Below are positions 23,626 to 32,962 of a stretch of 64,000 bases of DNA, one piece after another. Source of the DNA: an uncultured Clostridia bacterium (GTDB lineage Bacteria > Bacillota > Clostridia > Christensenellales > UBA1242); NCBI GenBank assembly GCA_947627545.1, contig CANQWK010000003.1, positions 1 through 64,000 of the forward strand. The letters are read 5' to 3'. The translations under genes and the position numbers were made by a program. The stretch's first letter is position 1. Every line of letters starts with the position of its first letter. The notes under the pieces were generated by a model. It was not told the DNA's origin and ran no database searches. It saw nothing but the letters and a program-made list of their open reading frames with translations.

Positions 23626-25914
23626 ATGTTAGAATTAATTAAACAAAAAGAAAAACAATTTCCAAAACTTTTTGAAATAATCCGCTTTTTAATTATGGGC
23701 GTGGTTGCAACGCTGATTGACATGTTTGTTATGGCAGTTGTTATGTATTTGCCATGCATGAAAGAGTTTGGAAGTTTTATTAAAGTGTTTACGTCTAAGG
23801 ACATTGCACCGGTTTGGCTAAGCGTTATAGGCACAAGCGCAGGCTTTTTGGTTAGCGTGGTGGTGAATTATTTTTTGTCGCTATGGTTTGTGTATGAAGG
23901 CGAAAACAAACAAGCAAAAACTAAAAAGGGTGTGGTGTTGTTCTTTGTGCTTTCTGCTGTAGGGCTAGGCATTCAATCGCTTGGAATGTTTTTAGGTTGC
24001 ACTCTTTTAAAACTTAATGAATTTGTTATTAAAATAATCCTTATATGCGTGGTGCTAGTGTTTAATTACATAACAAGAAAAATTTTTATTTTTAAAGGCG
24101 AAAAAAATCAAACAAAAACTCAAATTGTAAAAACGCAGGCTGATGAAAATGAAACTAGCACTGAATTTAGCACACTTACAGAACAAACAACAAAAATTGA
24201 AACTGTAAATGAAATAAAAATGCAGGCTGAGAATGAAACCAAAACACAAAATATAAAAACACAAACTGCTGAAAAAGAAAAAACAATTGAACAAACAAAG
24301 CCAAAACTTATAGCAGGAAAGTTTCAATTAATTGCAAACGCAATTACAATTTTAAGCGGCTGTTGTTTGTTTTTTGCGCTTACTTCAAGCATAGATAATT
24401 CAATTTTAAACCTTATTTTAAAGGTTGGTTGTTTTGCGGTTTGGCTTGTTGTAATGCTGATGTTCATGTTTATATTTAACCAAAATTTTTGCTTAAATTC
24501 GTTTAAAAGTTTGCTAGGCAAAACCAAAAATGAAATTTGTGTTAGCGTGCTTACTTGCCTTTTTGCCGTAATGTTTGTAGGTTGCACAATTTATTACATT
24601 AATAAATCGGTGCTAAATGTTTTGCTTGTTTTAGGTGCGTTGCCTATTTTGTTAATTGCGTTTGTTAGAGTTTGGCAATTTATTGTAAAAAGAGCAACCG
24701 CGTTTATTAAAAGTTTAACAAAAAGTGAAATTTTATTTATTGTTATTGGCTTTGCAATTGCAACAATATTAATTGTGGTTGCCGATGTTCAAACAGGCAT
24801 GCTTTTAGGCAAAAATTATGAGGGCGATTTTAGGTGGTACGAAATTTATAGTTTTGATACAAACCTTTGCTTTAACCGAAACATTTTTAACAATCCATTT
24901 TCTAACGCTAATAATTACAAACATTTAATGTTGAGTTTTGTTGTTTTGCCGTTTACCTTGTTGCCTAATGTGTTGTTTAGCATTTTACATTTAAGCATTG
25001 GCTACGCGGCTTTCGTGCAGTTGTTTAATGCAATAATTTTGCTTGTTTCTATTGTTATTTTAAAACGCTTATTAAAATTTAACAATGTGGTTAATGAAAT
25101 AGCATTTTATTTAATAATGTTCTTTGCCGCTAGTTGCTTATTTAATGTGCTAGTTTATGAAAAATTTGTGGTAGGGTTTTTCTTCTGCGTGCTTACTGTT
25201 AATGCAATTGTTAAAAAGGACAACGCAAAATATTTCTATTATTTGCTAGCAAGTTTTAGTTTAACTCTTAACCTTGCTTTGTTGCCTTTTGTTGTGCTAG
25301 GCAAGGGCAAAACAATTAAAGATGCGCTTAAAGAAACCATAACTCTTGCAGCAATTTTTGTTGGAATTGCTTGCTTGTTTGGGCAGGTTAATCACGCAAT
25401 AGATTTATTATTAAGCGGAATTAAAACGCCAACTGGGGATTACAACTTTAACAATTCTAGTTTTGCCGATACAACAATAAAATATTTTAGCATGTTCACT
25501 CAGTTTTGGGTGTTGCCAACAATAAAAACGGATTATCCGCACATTTTGTCGGCAATTCCGCAAGTTAAATCGTTCTATTTTATTGTGGGAATAATTATTT
25601 TTGCAATTGCCATTTTAGGCTTTGTGTTTAATAGAAAAAACAAATTTATTCAAGTGTGCTTTTATTGGTTTTGGGTGGTGTTTGCACTAACTCTGGTTGC
25701 TCGCTGGGGTGCTATTAAAAATGAAATGTTTTTATACTCACTTGCTTATGTTTGGGCAATAATTCCGCTTGTGTTTGCTGGGCTAAAAGGAATATTAAAA
25801 AATAAATACTTGTTATTAACAGCAATCTGCTTAATTGCCATAACAATAAGTATTAGAAATGTTCAAATTTTACATTCAATTTTATCAGTTGCCCACTGCT
25901 GGTTTAAAATTTAG
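23626..25914 (+). CDS. GtrA-glycosyltransferase fusion membrane protein
   Basis: This 762-residue protein has an N-terminal GtrA domain (about residues 15-165, four membrane segments, FNYITRKIFIF ending) and a C-terminal multi-pass region of about ten segments resembling GT-C/GT87-type polyprenyl-sugar-dependent glycosyltransferases (GDFRWYEIYSFDTNLCF loop after the first segment). A Thr/Lys/Glu-rich linker of about 70 residues joins them. GtrA proteins help move polyprenyl-linked sugars across the membrane. AGGAG precedes the ATG and it is in an operon with the HAD-UbiA gene. The acceptor glycan is unknown. Confidence 0.8.
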   Translation: MLELIKQKEKQFPKLFEIIRFLIMGVVATLIDMFVMAVVMYLPCMKEFGSFIKVFTSKDIAPVWLSVIGTSAGFLVSVVVNYFLSLWFVYEGENKQAKTKKGVVLFFVLSAVGLGIQSLGMFLGCTLLKLNEFVIKIILICVVLVFNYITRKIFIFKGEKNQTKTQIVKTQADENETSTEFSTLTEQTTKIETVNEIKMQAENETKTQNIKTQTAEKEKTIEQTKPKLIAGKFQLIANAITILSGCCLFFALTSSIDNSILNLILKVGCFAVWLVVMLMFMFIFNQNFCLNSFKSLLGKTKNEICVSVLTCLFAVMFVGCTIYYINKSVLNVLLVLGALPILLIAFVRVWQFIVKRATAFIKSLTKSEILFIVIGFAIATILIVVADVQTGMLLGKNYEGDFRWYEIYSFDTNLCFNRNIFNNPFSNANNYKHLMLSFVVLPFTLLPNVLFSILHLSIGYAAFVQLFNAIILLVSIVILKRLLKFNNVVNEIAFYLIMFFAASCLFNVLVYEKFVVGFFFCVLTVNAIVKKDNAKYFYYLLASFSLTLNLALLPFVVLGKGKTIKDALKETITLAAIFVGIACLFGQVNHAIDLLLSGIKTPTGDYNFNNSSFADTTIKYFSMFTQFWVLPTIKTDYPHILSAIPQVKSFYFIVGIIIFAIAILGFVFNRKNKFIQVCFYWFWVVFALTLVARWGAIKNEMFLYSLAYVWAIIPLVFAGLKGILKNKYLLLTAICLIAITISIRNVQILHSILSVAHCWFKI

Positions 25915-26044
25915 TTTTGTTTAAATTTAATTAATAAATTTTTATTATTAATAAATTAAAGTTTATTAGTCGTTAAAAATTTCTATAAAAACTTACAAAT
26001 TTTTAAAAATATTAAAAATTAAAAACATTTGAATAAGTTTAAAT

Positions 26045-26118
26045 TGGAGCGGGTGATGGGAGTTGAACCCACCTCACAGGCTTGGGAAGCCCGCGTACTA
26101 CCGATGTACTACACCCGC
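26045..26118 (-). tRNA. tRNA-Gly (anticodon CCC)
   Basis: On the minus strand GCGGGTG pairs with CACCCGC, then T and encoded CCA. The anticodon loop TTCCCAA carries CCC, reading GGG, with stem CGGGC/GCCTG including one G-T pair. The T-loop is TTCAACT. Confidence 0.95.
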
Positions 26119-26376
26119 ATATTGTAATTTAATGCTTGGTTTTGGCAAATGAATTTTAATAAAATAATGTTAAAATGTTGTAGATAGCATATTGTTAAAA
26201 TTTTTGGCAATAATGCTTAGTTAGTTATAGAATTTTTGTATTTTAACATAAAATTATTATTTTTGCAACAATTTGTTTAAACATTTATGTTATATTAACT
26301 TTTTTGATTTTTTATTAGAATTTCATTAAAATTTTAGCTTAAATTTTAAGAATATAATGTTCTTGTTTAAAAATTA

Positions 26377-26408
26377 AAAAACTAGGGTGGGGTTGCCCTA
26401 GTTTTTTT
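26377..26408. terminator. terminator of the second collagen-like gene
   Basis: ACTAGGG/CCCTAGT with an eight-base loop and A/T runs on both sides; it lies directly after the leftward stop codon. Confidence 0.88.
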
Positions 26409-26409
26409 A

Positions 26410-27147
26410 TTACGCTAGTTTGGTAATTAATAAATAAGTGTTGTCGTAGGTTACACTGTCATTTGGCGTTATTTGTAAGCCTATTGTTGTGTTTGTATCA
26501 ACTGTTGTTAAATAATCGCCTGACAATGTGCCGGTTGCTCCGCTTGCTCCTGTTGCACCTGTTCTAGTAGTGCTTTCTTGTGGCGCACCATTAATTGTTA
26601 ATGATATAGATGCAGCATTTGTTGATGAGCCTGTGCCAGTTGTGCCATATCTAATTAAATATGTGCCTGGTGTTACTATGGCAGTGTTGCCTGCTTGAGT
26701 AATGTCCGTTTCGTTGGCAGGGTAAACTGTTTGTTGAGTTAATGTTAAAGCAGCAGTTCCACCTGTACGTTGGTCGGCATCAACATAATATGCGGCAACC
26801 GAAACGGCATCGGCACCTGGTGTGCCAGCCGCGCCTGTTTCGCCTGTTGGACCCGTTGGACCGGTTGGTCCAGTAGGGCCGGTAGGACCAATAGGGCCAG
26901 TAGCACCTGTTAAGCCAATAGGTCCAATTGCTCCAGCAGGGCCGGTAGGACCGGTAGGTCCGGTTGGACCAATAGGACCGATTGAGCCGGTTGCACCAGC
27001 AGGGCCGGCAGGGCCTTGTGGACCTGTTGGACCGGTTATGCCGGTGAAGATAATTCTATCTATGTTGTTGCTGCCTTGCGGAGTGAAGGGGACAAATACG
27101 CGATTGTAACCGTTACAACAATTATTATTGTTAAAACAACAACTCAT
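26410..27147 (-). CDS. BclA-like collagen-repeat spore-surface protein
   Basis: This 245-residue protein has a short Cys-rich N-terminus ([13 protein letters not shown]), a collagen stretch of about 28 GXY triplets dominated by GPTGPTGP (residues 36-112), and a C-terminal jelly-roll-like domain of about 130 residues ([15 protein letters not shown]...[10 protein letters not shown]) typical of BclA exosporium filaments. It would trimerise through the C-terminal head and decorate the spore surface. A perfect hairpin sits just before its AAGGAG site. It is the second such protein in the window, after the one at 1236, and shares the Cys-rich head with it. Confidence 0.92.
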   Translation of the reverse strand: MSCCFNNNNCCNGYNRVFVPFTPQGSNNIDRIIFTGITGPTGPQGPAGPAGATGSIGPIGPTGPTGPTGPAGAIGPIGLTGATGPIGPTGPTGPTGPTGPTGETGAAGTPGADAVSVAAYYVDADQRTGGTAALTLTQQTVYPANETDITQAGNTAIVTPGTYLIRYGTTGTGSSTNAASISLTINGAPQESTTRTGATGASGATGTLSGDYLTTVDTNTTIGLQITPNDSVTYDNTYLLITKLA

Positions 27148-27156
27148 AAATCTCCT

Positions 27157-27188
27157 TAGGTGAGTTTGCTCACCTAATACATAGTATG
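27157..27188 (-). promoter_or_regulatory. leader hairpin and sporulation-type -10 box
   Basis: On the minus strand, CATACTAT (27188-27181) resembles sigma-E/sigma-K -10 boxes. It is followed by the perfect hairpin TAGGTGAG-CAAA-CTCACCTA (27176-27157), which ends right at the AAGGAG ribosome binding site. The hairpin could stabilise the mRNA or tune translation in the mother cell. A matching -35 is not evident. Confidence 0.45.
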
Positions 27189-27364
27189 AATAAATTTTTA
27201 AATTGACATTTTAAAATAACAAAATAAAAAAATTTTACAACAAGCAAAGCAATTGATTTTTATTGTTGTGCTTATTATAAAATTTTTAAATAAAAACATT
27301 TTAAATTCTTTTATTTTGAAAATTACTTAATATAAATTTTAAACAAATGTTGCATAAATTCTGC

Positions 27365-28180
27365 TTAAACATTTTTGTTGTTGCTTATGGAATAATAATC
27401 TTCTGGCGTGCCTATATCTATAAATTTTCCGTCAAATTCAAAGGTGTAGGTTTGTGTTTCGCTTATAATGTAATTTATAAAATATCCAAGTGAATCGCGC
27501 ATTTTTTGAGATAAATCTGGCTGGCTTAAATATTCGGCAATTAAATTGAAATCAATTCTGTTAAAAATGTAAACCGCCAAGCAAACATTTGTAGATTTTA
27601 TTTTATCTATGCCCGGCTTTTCATCTAGCGATTTTACACGTTTAGAATTTGTTACATCTAATATGCCAAATTTATCTGCAATGTTGGCTTTTTCGCTTTC
27701 TGGATAAACCTTAGAAACTATTGTGTTTACGCCTTTTTTACTTTTTGAGGCTTGAACTTTTTGCTTGTGAAATTTAATTAAATCCGCTAAACTAAAATCA
27801 AAATAATTATCGCCTGCTAAAACTAAAATATCATCGTTATAATCTTCACTTATATATTTTGAATTGACCATTGATAGTGTGCCGTTTGCTCCTAGCATAT
27901 CGCTTGGCGAATTGGAATTATCGCTTTTAACAGTTATTTTTATTTGGCTAGAATAATTTTTGCATGCCTCTTTAATTTGATTTATATATTTATTGTTGGT
28001 CATTACAATAATTTCGTCAAAATATTTTGCGGCTAACGAAATTTTATCTAAAATAAAATATAAAATAGGTTGAGTTTTGCCCTCGGCAGTTATTGGCAAA
28101 AGCGTTTTAGCAATTTCGCCATTATTTGTTATAGATTTTAACCTTGTAGCGTATCCGCCCACTAAAATAATTGCTTTCAT
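27365..28180 (-). CDS. sugar nucleotidyltransferase
   Basis: This 271-residue protein of the NTP_transferase family has an N-terminal LVGGYATRL (usual GGxGTRL, with Ala for Gly), KTLLPI, LAGDNYFDF with the metal-binding Asp, LDEKPG, and FIDIGTPEDY at the end. It would join a sugar 1-phosphate to an NTP, giving an activated sugar for surface glycans. AAGGAG precedes the ATG. Which sugar or nucleotide it uses is unclear. Confidence 0.88.
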   Translation of the reverse strand: MKAIILVGGYATRLKSITNNGEIAKTLLPITAEGKTQPILYFILDKISLAAKYFDEIIVMTNNKYINQIKEACKNYSSQIKITVKSDNSNSPSDMLGANGTLSMVNSKYISEDYNDDILVLAGDNYFDFSLADLIKFHKQKVQASKSKKGVNTIVSKVYPESEKANIADKFGILDVTNSKRVKSLDEKPGIDKIKSTNVCLAVYIFNRIDFNLIAEYLSQPDLSQKMRDSLGYFINYIISETQTYTFEFDGKFIDIGTPEDYYSISNNKNV

Positions 28181-28437
28181 AAATTCTCCTTAAATTTGTG
28201 CATAGGCAACCTGCACTTTATTAATTTTTTTCTTAAATTATTATACAACATTTTTAAAATTTAGGCAATTGATTTAGTTTTTTATTTTAATTTTTAAATT
28301 TAAGTAATTATTTTAATTTTTTGGTTTAATATTTAACATTATTTAAATTTAAACAATTAATATTTGTTTTATTATTAACATATTTGAATAATAATTATAA
28401 ATTTCAGTGTTAGATTAAATGTTTTAGTGGGGTTTGC

Positions 28438-28563
28438 TTGTTTTTTATTTTTTTTTATGCTATAATGTGTTCGTTTATATTAAAAATTATATCGTATGTT
28501 ATTGCGGCTTGTTCAGTTTTTTAAGTTTAGTACGCTTTCGTTTTAAAAACTTAATGCTAAACT
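28438..28563 (+). promoter_or_regulatory. pnp promoter and structured leader
   Basis: TTGTTT (28438-28443), 17 nt, TATAAT (28461-28466) form a promoter about 120 nt before the pnp start. The leader contains AGTTTAG/CTAAACT (28524-28563) enclosing an AT-rich hairpin. PNPase is known to repress its own mRNA through a leader stem in other bacteria; that this one does so is inference. The rest of the 28181-28589 gap is AT-rich without other signals. Confidence 0.6.
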
Positions 28564-28589
28564 GCCCAAACATAAAATTAAGGAGAAAT

Positions 28590-30674
28590 ATGAAAGAATC
28601 AATTTTTAAAACAAACATTGGGGGCAGAGAAGTAATTGTTCAATTAGGCAAATATTGTGGTCAGGCAAGTGGACATTGCATTGTCCGTTGTGGAGACACT
28701 GTTGTTATGGTTAACACCACCATGAGCAAAGCACCTCGCCCAGGCATGGATTTTTTCCCTCTTCAAGTGGATTATGAAGAAAAAATGTACAGTATTGGCA
28801 AAATTCCTGGCGGCTGGAAAAGGCGTGAAGGCAAGCCTGCCGATAGTGCTATTTTAAGGTCAAGGCTTATAGACCGCCCACTTCGTCCACTTTTTCCAAA
28901 AGGGTTTTACAATGATGTAACCGTTATAGCAACTCCGCTTTCGGTGGATATGGACATTTCACCTGAGCCACTTTCAATGCTAGGCAGTTCAATTGCGCTA
29001 AGTGTTAGTGACATTCCGTTTGAAGGTCCAACCGGTGCGGTAAAGGTTGGCTGTGTAGATGGAAAATATATAGTAAATCCAACTGTTGAACAGCAAGAAA
29101 AAAGTGTTATAGACCTTACAGTAAGCGGCACAAAAGAGGCCATTTTAATGGTAGAGGCAGGTGCAAAAGAGGTTAGCGAAGAACTTATGTTAAACGCTAT
29201 TTTGTTTGCACATGAAGAAATTAAAAAGCAGGTTGCTTTTCAAGAGGAAATTGTTAAAAAACTAGGCGTAAAAAAGGCAGAAGTTAAGTTTGACGAAATT
29301 CCGGAAGAAGTAGATAAAGCAGTTAGAGAATATGCAAGCGAAAAATTAGATAAAATTTTAGAAGAATTTGACCGTCATGTTAGAGACCCTCAAGAAGAAG
29401 CCTTAACACAGGAAGTTCAAGAGCATTTTGCCGAAATTTACCCAGAGCAAAGCAAGGCGATTGGTCAAGTGCTTTACAACATGAAAAAAGAAAAAGTCCG
29501 TTACAAAATTTTATATAAAGGCATTCGCCCAGACGGAAGAAAAACCACACAAATCCGCCCACTTTGGAGTGAAGTAGGCTTGTTGCCACGTGTTCACGGC
29601 TCGGCAGTGTTCACAAGGGGCGAAACACAAGTTTTAACCACTTGCACACTTGGAATGTTAAGCGAAGCGCAAGAGTTAGAGGGATTAGATAATCAAGAAT
29701 TTAAACGCTATATGCATCAATACAACATGCCAGGCTACACCACCGGCGAAGCAAAAGCGTTGCGTACCCCAGGCAGAAGAGAAATTGGTCATGGAGCGTT
29801 GGCAGAAAGGGCGCTTGTGGCAGTTCTTCCTAGCGAAGAAGAATTCCCTTATGCAATTCGCACAGTTAGTGATGTGCTTTCTTCAAACGGCAGCACTTCA
29901 CAGGCATCGGTTTGCGGCAGCACCCTAGCCTTGATGGACGCAGGCGTGCCAATTAAAGCCCCTGTTGCCGGCATCGCTATGGGCTTAATGAAAGATAAAG
30001 ATAGCGACAAAGTTGCAATTTTAACCGATATTCAAGGCTTGGAAGATTTCCTTGGCGATATGGACTTTAAAGTTGCAGGCACATCGAAGGGTATAACCGC
30101 AATTCAAATGGACATAAAAATTCATGGCATAGATAAAAACATTTTATCAACCGCATTAGAACAAGCTCGCGTTGGAAGATTGGAAATTTTAAAATCTATG
30201 TTAAAAACACTTAAAGAGCCAAGAAAACAACTTTCTAAATATGCTCCTAAAATTGTTACCTTTAAAATTGACCCAGAAAAAATTAGAGATGTTATTGGCA
30301 CAGGCGGAAAAGTTATTAATCAAATTATTGCCGAAACAAATGTTAAAATTGACATTAAAGATGAGGGCGATGTTTATGTTTCATCTGCCGACCAAGCAAT
30401 GATAGATAAAGCAAAGGCAATGATAATTGCAATTGCAACCGATTTTGAATTGAATTGTGAATATGAAGGCAAAGTTACACGAATAACACAATTTGGTGCG
30501 TTTGTGGAAGTTGCTCCTGGCAAAGAGGGAATGATACACATATCAAAATTAAGCAAAGACCATGTAGAAAAGGTTGAAGACGTGGTAAATGTTGGCGATA
30601 AAGTGCTTGTTAAAACCATTAAAATTGACGAGCGTGGCAGAGTTGACATGAAATTAGTTGAAAAATTAAAATAA
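28590..30674 (+). CDS. pnp: polynucleotide phosphorylase
   Basis: This 694-residue protein has two RNase PH-like domains (the second with RPDGRKTTQIRPLWSEVGLLPRVHGSAVFTRGETQ), a KH domain (KIRDVIGTGGKVINQI, about 565-580) and a C-terminal S1 domain (GKVTRITQFGAFVEVAPGKEGMIHISKL). It degrades RNA 3' to 5' by phosphorolysis in the degradosome. I start it at ATG 28590, which has AAGGAG and the conserved MKESIFKTNIGGRE; the frame stays open for 156 nt upstream by chance. It ends exactly one base before the stop codon of the convergent deacetylase gene. Confidence 0.98.
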   Translation: MKESIFKTNIGGREVIVQLGKYCGQASGHCIVRCGDTVVMVNTTMSKAPRPGMDFFPLQVDYEEKMYSIGKIPGGWKRREGKPADSAILRSRLIDRPLRPLFPKGFYNDVTVIATPLSVDMDISPEPLSMLGSSIALSVSDIPFEGPTGAVKVGCVDGKYIVNPTVEQQEKSVIDLTVSGTKEAILMVEAGAKEVSEELMLNAILFAHEEIKKQVAFQEEIVKKLGVKKAEVKFDEIPEEVDKAVREYASEKLDKILEEFDRHVRDPQEEALTQEVQEHFAEIYPEQSKAIGQVLYNMKKEKVRYKILYKGIRPDGRKTTQIRPLWSEVGLLPRVHGSAVFTRGETQVLTTCTLGMLSEAQELEGLDNQEFKRYMHQYNMPGYTTGEAKALRTPGRREIGHGALAERALVAVLPSEEEFPYAIRTVSDVLSSNGSTSQASVCGSTLALMDAGVPIKAPVAGIAMGLMKDKDSDKVAILTDIQGLEDFLGDMDFKVAGTSKGITAIQMDIKIHGIDKNILSTALEQARVGRLEILKSMLKTLKEPRKQLSKYAPKIVTFKIDPEKIRDVIGTGGKVINQIIAETNVKIDIKDEGDVYVSSADQAMIDKAKAMIIAIATDFELNCEYEGKVTRITQFGAFVEVAPGKEGMIHISKLSKDHVEKVEDVVNVGDKVLVKTIKIDERGRVDMKLVEKLK

Positions 30675-31367
30675 TTATTTTAAACACTCACTTACAGTTG
30701 TTGGATTAAAACCATTATTTATAGCGTATGCCAAAATATCTTTAAATGCGGCTACGCTTTTTTCTGTGGGGTGCATTAAAATTAAATCGCCGTTAGATAA
30801 ATCTTTGCTGGCTCGCTTATAAATTAGGTTTTCGTCTTGGTCGCGCCAATCAATTGTGTCGTGCGTCCACATTATTGTTGAATAGTTTAGTTCACACGCC
30901 GCGTCAACTGTAGTTTTGCTGTACGCTCCGCTTGGTGGGGCAAATAATGTCATTTCTAAACCTAAATTTTTGCTTATTACATCGTGGCATAACTTAATTT
31001 CTTGGCGATTGGCATCGTAATTTAACTTGTCTTGCTCCTTGTGGTAAAACCCATGGTTGCCAATTTCATGCCCACGTAGGTAAATTTCTCGCACTAAATC
31101 TATGTTATTTACTGCCCAGCAACCGCCTACAAAAAATGTGGTTTTTACCTTATATATATCTAAAATATCTAGCATATCTTTAACATATTCGTTGCCTTGA
31201 TATACATTTATCATAAAACAAACATTAACATTATCTAAATTTCCAGCATAAATCACGCGGCTGTCTGCCTGCACTTTTTGTGCTTTTACATTGCTTGCTC
31301 CTAACGCTATAAGGGTAACAAACATAAACACAATAACAATGTTTGCAATAATTCTACTTTTTTTCAT
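30675..31367 (-). CDS. polysaccharide deacetylase-like protein with degenerate active site
   Basis: This 230-residue protein has an N-terminal signal or anchor (residues 7-28) and a NodB-homology domain. Metal ligands His105 and His109 (HEIGNHGFYH) remain, as do TIDWRD and LILMHPT. But motif 1, normally TFDDGP, reads MINVYQGNE, so the catalytic Asp pair is lost, and the motif 3 Arg is Ala (FAPPSGAYS). Neighbourhood with pnp recalls ylxY of Bacillus, which also follows pnp. It probably binds, but may not deacetylate, peptidoglycan or another glycan. The stop codons of this gene and pnp are adjacent, with no terminator between. Confidence 0.85.
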   Translation of the reverse strand: MKKSRIIANIVIVFMFVTLIALGASNVKAQKVQADSRVIYAGNLDNVNVCFMINVYQGNEYVKDMLDILDIYKVKTTFFVGGCWAVNNIDLVREIYLRGHEIGNHGFYHKEQDKLNYDANRQEIKLCHDVISKNLGLEMTLFAPPSGAYSKTTVDAACELNYSTIMWTHDTIDWRDQDENLIYKRASKDLSNGDLILMHPTEKSVAAFKDILAYAINNGFNPTTVSECLK

Positions 31368-31478
31368 AATACAATATATTTGTTTGAAAAAAAAGATATG
31401 ACTTTTTTATTAAGCAAAAAATGTAAATTTATATTGACAAATTTTAAAGTTAATGTTAAAATAAAGTTGAGGTGAAAA

Positions 31479-32750
31479 ATGAGACTTACATCTGATACAG
31501 ATTTTAAAATGTCGGGCGCTATTCGCTCAAAATCAGATATGCAAGATTTAGCGCGTTTAAAAAGTGCCGAAAATAGTTTAAAAACAAGAAGTTCTCTTTC
31601 GCAAGAAACGCTTGATAAACAAAAGGATTTTCACAAAAATAAAGAGGAAGCGGACAAAAGAATTAAAGAAATTGACCAAGAATTTACAAGCATAATAAAT
31701 ACAAATTTTTTAAAAGAAAAAATTATAAAGTCATTTAATGAAATTGGCATAGATAAAACGCTAGAAATGTATGCTGACGATTTATTTGAAAACATTAAAG
31801 ATAATGATTTAAAAGAAAAAATTATAAAATCGTTTAAGCAGGAAGGCGTGGAAAAAACACTAGAAAAATATGCCGATGTTCTATTTGGAAATGACAATTC
31901 AAATAATTTTGTACAAACAGTTATAAAGTCATTTAATGAAATTGGCATAGATGAAACGCTAGAAAACTTTGCAGACATTTTACAAGAATTGCAAGAGTTA
32001 AGTATCGAACGCTCGGAGTTGCAAAATACTATTTTCTCTCGTAAATTTCCGCTATATGAAACACTTTTAATTGAAATTGCAGGTAATTATGCCGATTTTA
32101 TACCTTATTTGCCGTCAAAATGCTTTGCTGCAACCATGGGAAGAGTTCTTTCTTTGGACAAATTGAACGAGCAACAAATTGACGAACTTGCTCTGCGCTT
32201 AGAACAAGATGGCATATTTAAAGAACCAACTTTTAGAAAATATCATTTAAAATATTTTCCTACCCATATACACGAACTTAAAACAGTGGCAGATGTTTCA
32301 ACTGCACTAAGGTTTAATCCGGCAGTATTTCAAAACATAAATCCGCATAGCTCGTTTAGGTACGATTTAACTCATAATATAAACATGCTTTCGGCATTAG
32401 TTAAAAGCGTGCCACAAATTTTATTGTATGCTACTAGTGAAGAAATTGAATTTTTAGCAACTGAAAATTCTGCAGGCATGGGCAAGGCTATTCTTAATTG
32501 TCCGCAAATTTTAAGCGTGTTGCCAGCTGGATTTTTTAAAAAACATCGTGTAAAATACTTCTTTTCTAATGTAACTAAAGCAGATTTTAAAACTGAAATA
32601 ATAGACTATATTAATGAAAATAATTTAAGCCAAAAATTTCCAGAATTAATAGAATATTTTGACGATAAGCGCATGGCAAAAAAATCAGATGAGGCACAAA
32701 CTAAATTTTCAAAGGCAGAAACTTCAGCCGTAGCCAAATTAGACGAATAA
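31479..32750 (+). CDS. hypothetical repeat protein, 423 aa
   Basis: This protein is not recognised. Residues 75-175 hold three imperfect repeats of about 35-40 residues around (E/T)(K/V)IIKSF(N/K)(E/Q)xGx(D/E)(K/E)TLExxADxLF. The rest is helical with short leucine-rich helices (SALVKSVPQILLYAT...) that recall DUF4116-like helical repeats. No signal or membrane segment. A perfect TTGACA-N17-TAAAAT promoter (31435-31463) and a GAGGTG site precede it. A hairpin with a T-run follows. It may be a scaffold-type protein of an uncultured lineage. Confidence 0.7.
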   Translation: MRLTSDTDFKMSGAIRSKSDMQDLARLKSAENSLKTRSSLSQETLDKQKDFHKNKEEADKRIKEIDQEFTSIINTNFLKEKIIKSFNEIGIDKTLEMYADDLFENIKDNDLKEKIIKSFKQEGVEKTLEKYADVLFGNDNSNNFVQTVIKSFNEIGIDETLENFADILQELQELSIERSELQNTIFSRKFPLYETLLIEIAGNYADFIPYLPSKCFAATMGRVLSLDKLNEQQIDELALRLEQDGIFKEPTFRKYHLKYFPTHIHELKTVADVSTALRFNPAVFQNINPHSSFRYDLTHNINMLSALVKSVPQILLYATSEEIEFLATENSAGMGKAILNCPQILSVLPAGFFKKHRVKYFFSNVTKADFKTEIIDYINENNLSQKFPELIEYFDDKRMAKKSDEAQTKFSKAETSAVAKLDE

Positions 32751-32822
32751 ATATTTTATTTAAAACCTTAAAAATTCAAATCAATGGCGAATTTTAAGAG
32801 ATTTGCAAAAATTTCGCATAAG

Positions 32823-32850
32823 TTCAAAAAAGGTTTGAATTTTTTTTTAT
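32823..32850 (+). terminator. terminator after the repeat protein gene
   Basis: TTCAAA/TTTGAA with loop AAAGG and a run of nine T. Confidence 0.6.
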
Positions 32851-32962
32851 TTTTAGTATAATTATCAAAACGTTTAATTTGTTTTAAACATAACAACACA
32901 AGCAATAAGCAAAAACAAATGTTATATAACAACATATAGGCAAAAAACAAAAAGGGGGAGAT

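Noticed and set aside
26822..27109. Open plus-strand frame of Pro/Gly/Val repeats opposite the collagen-like gene
   Set aside because: It is the antisense shadow of the GXY repeat; codon periodicity and the ribosome binding site support only the minus-strand gene.
28434..28589. N-terminal extension of pnp
   Set aside because: The upstream in-frame codons encode a hydrophobic Cys/Phe-rich sequence, contain the promoter, and precede the AAGGAG of the conserved start.
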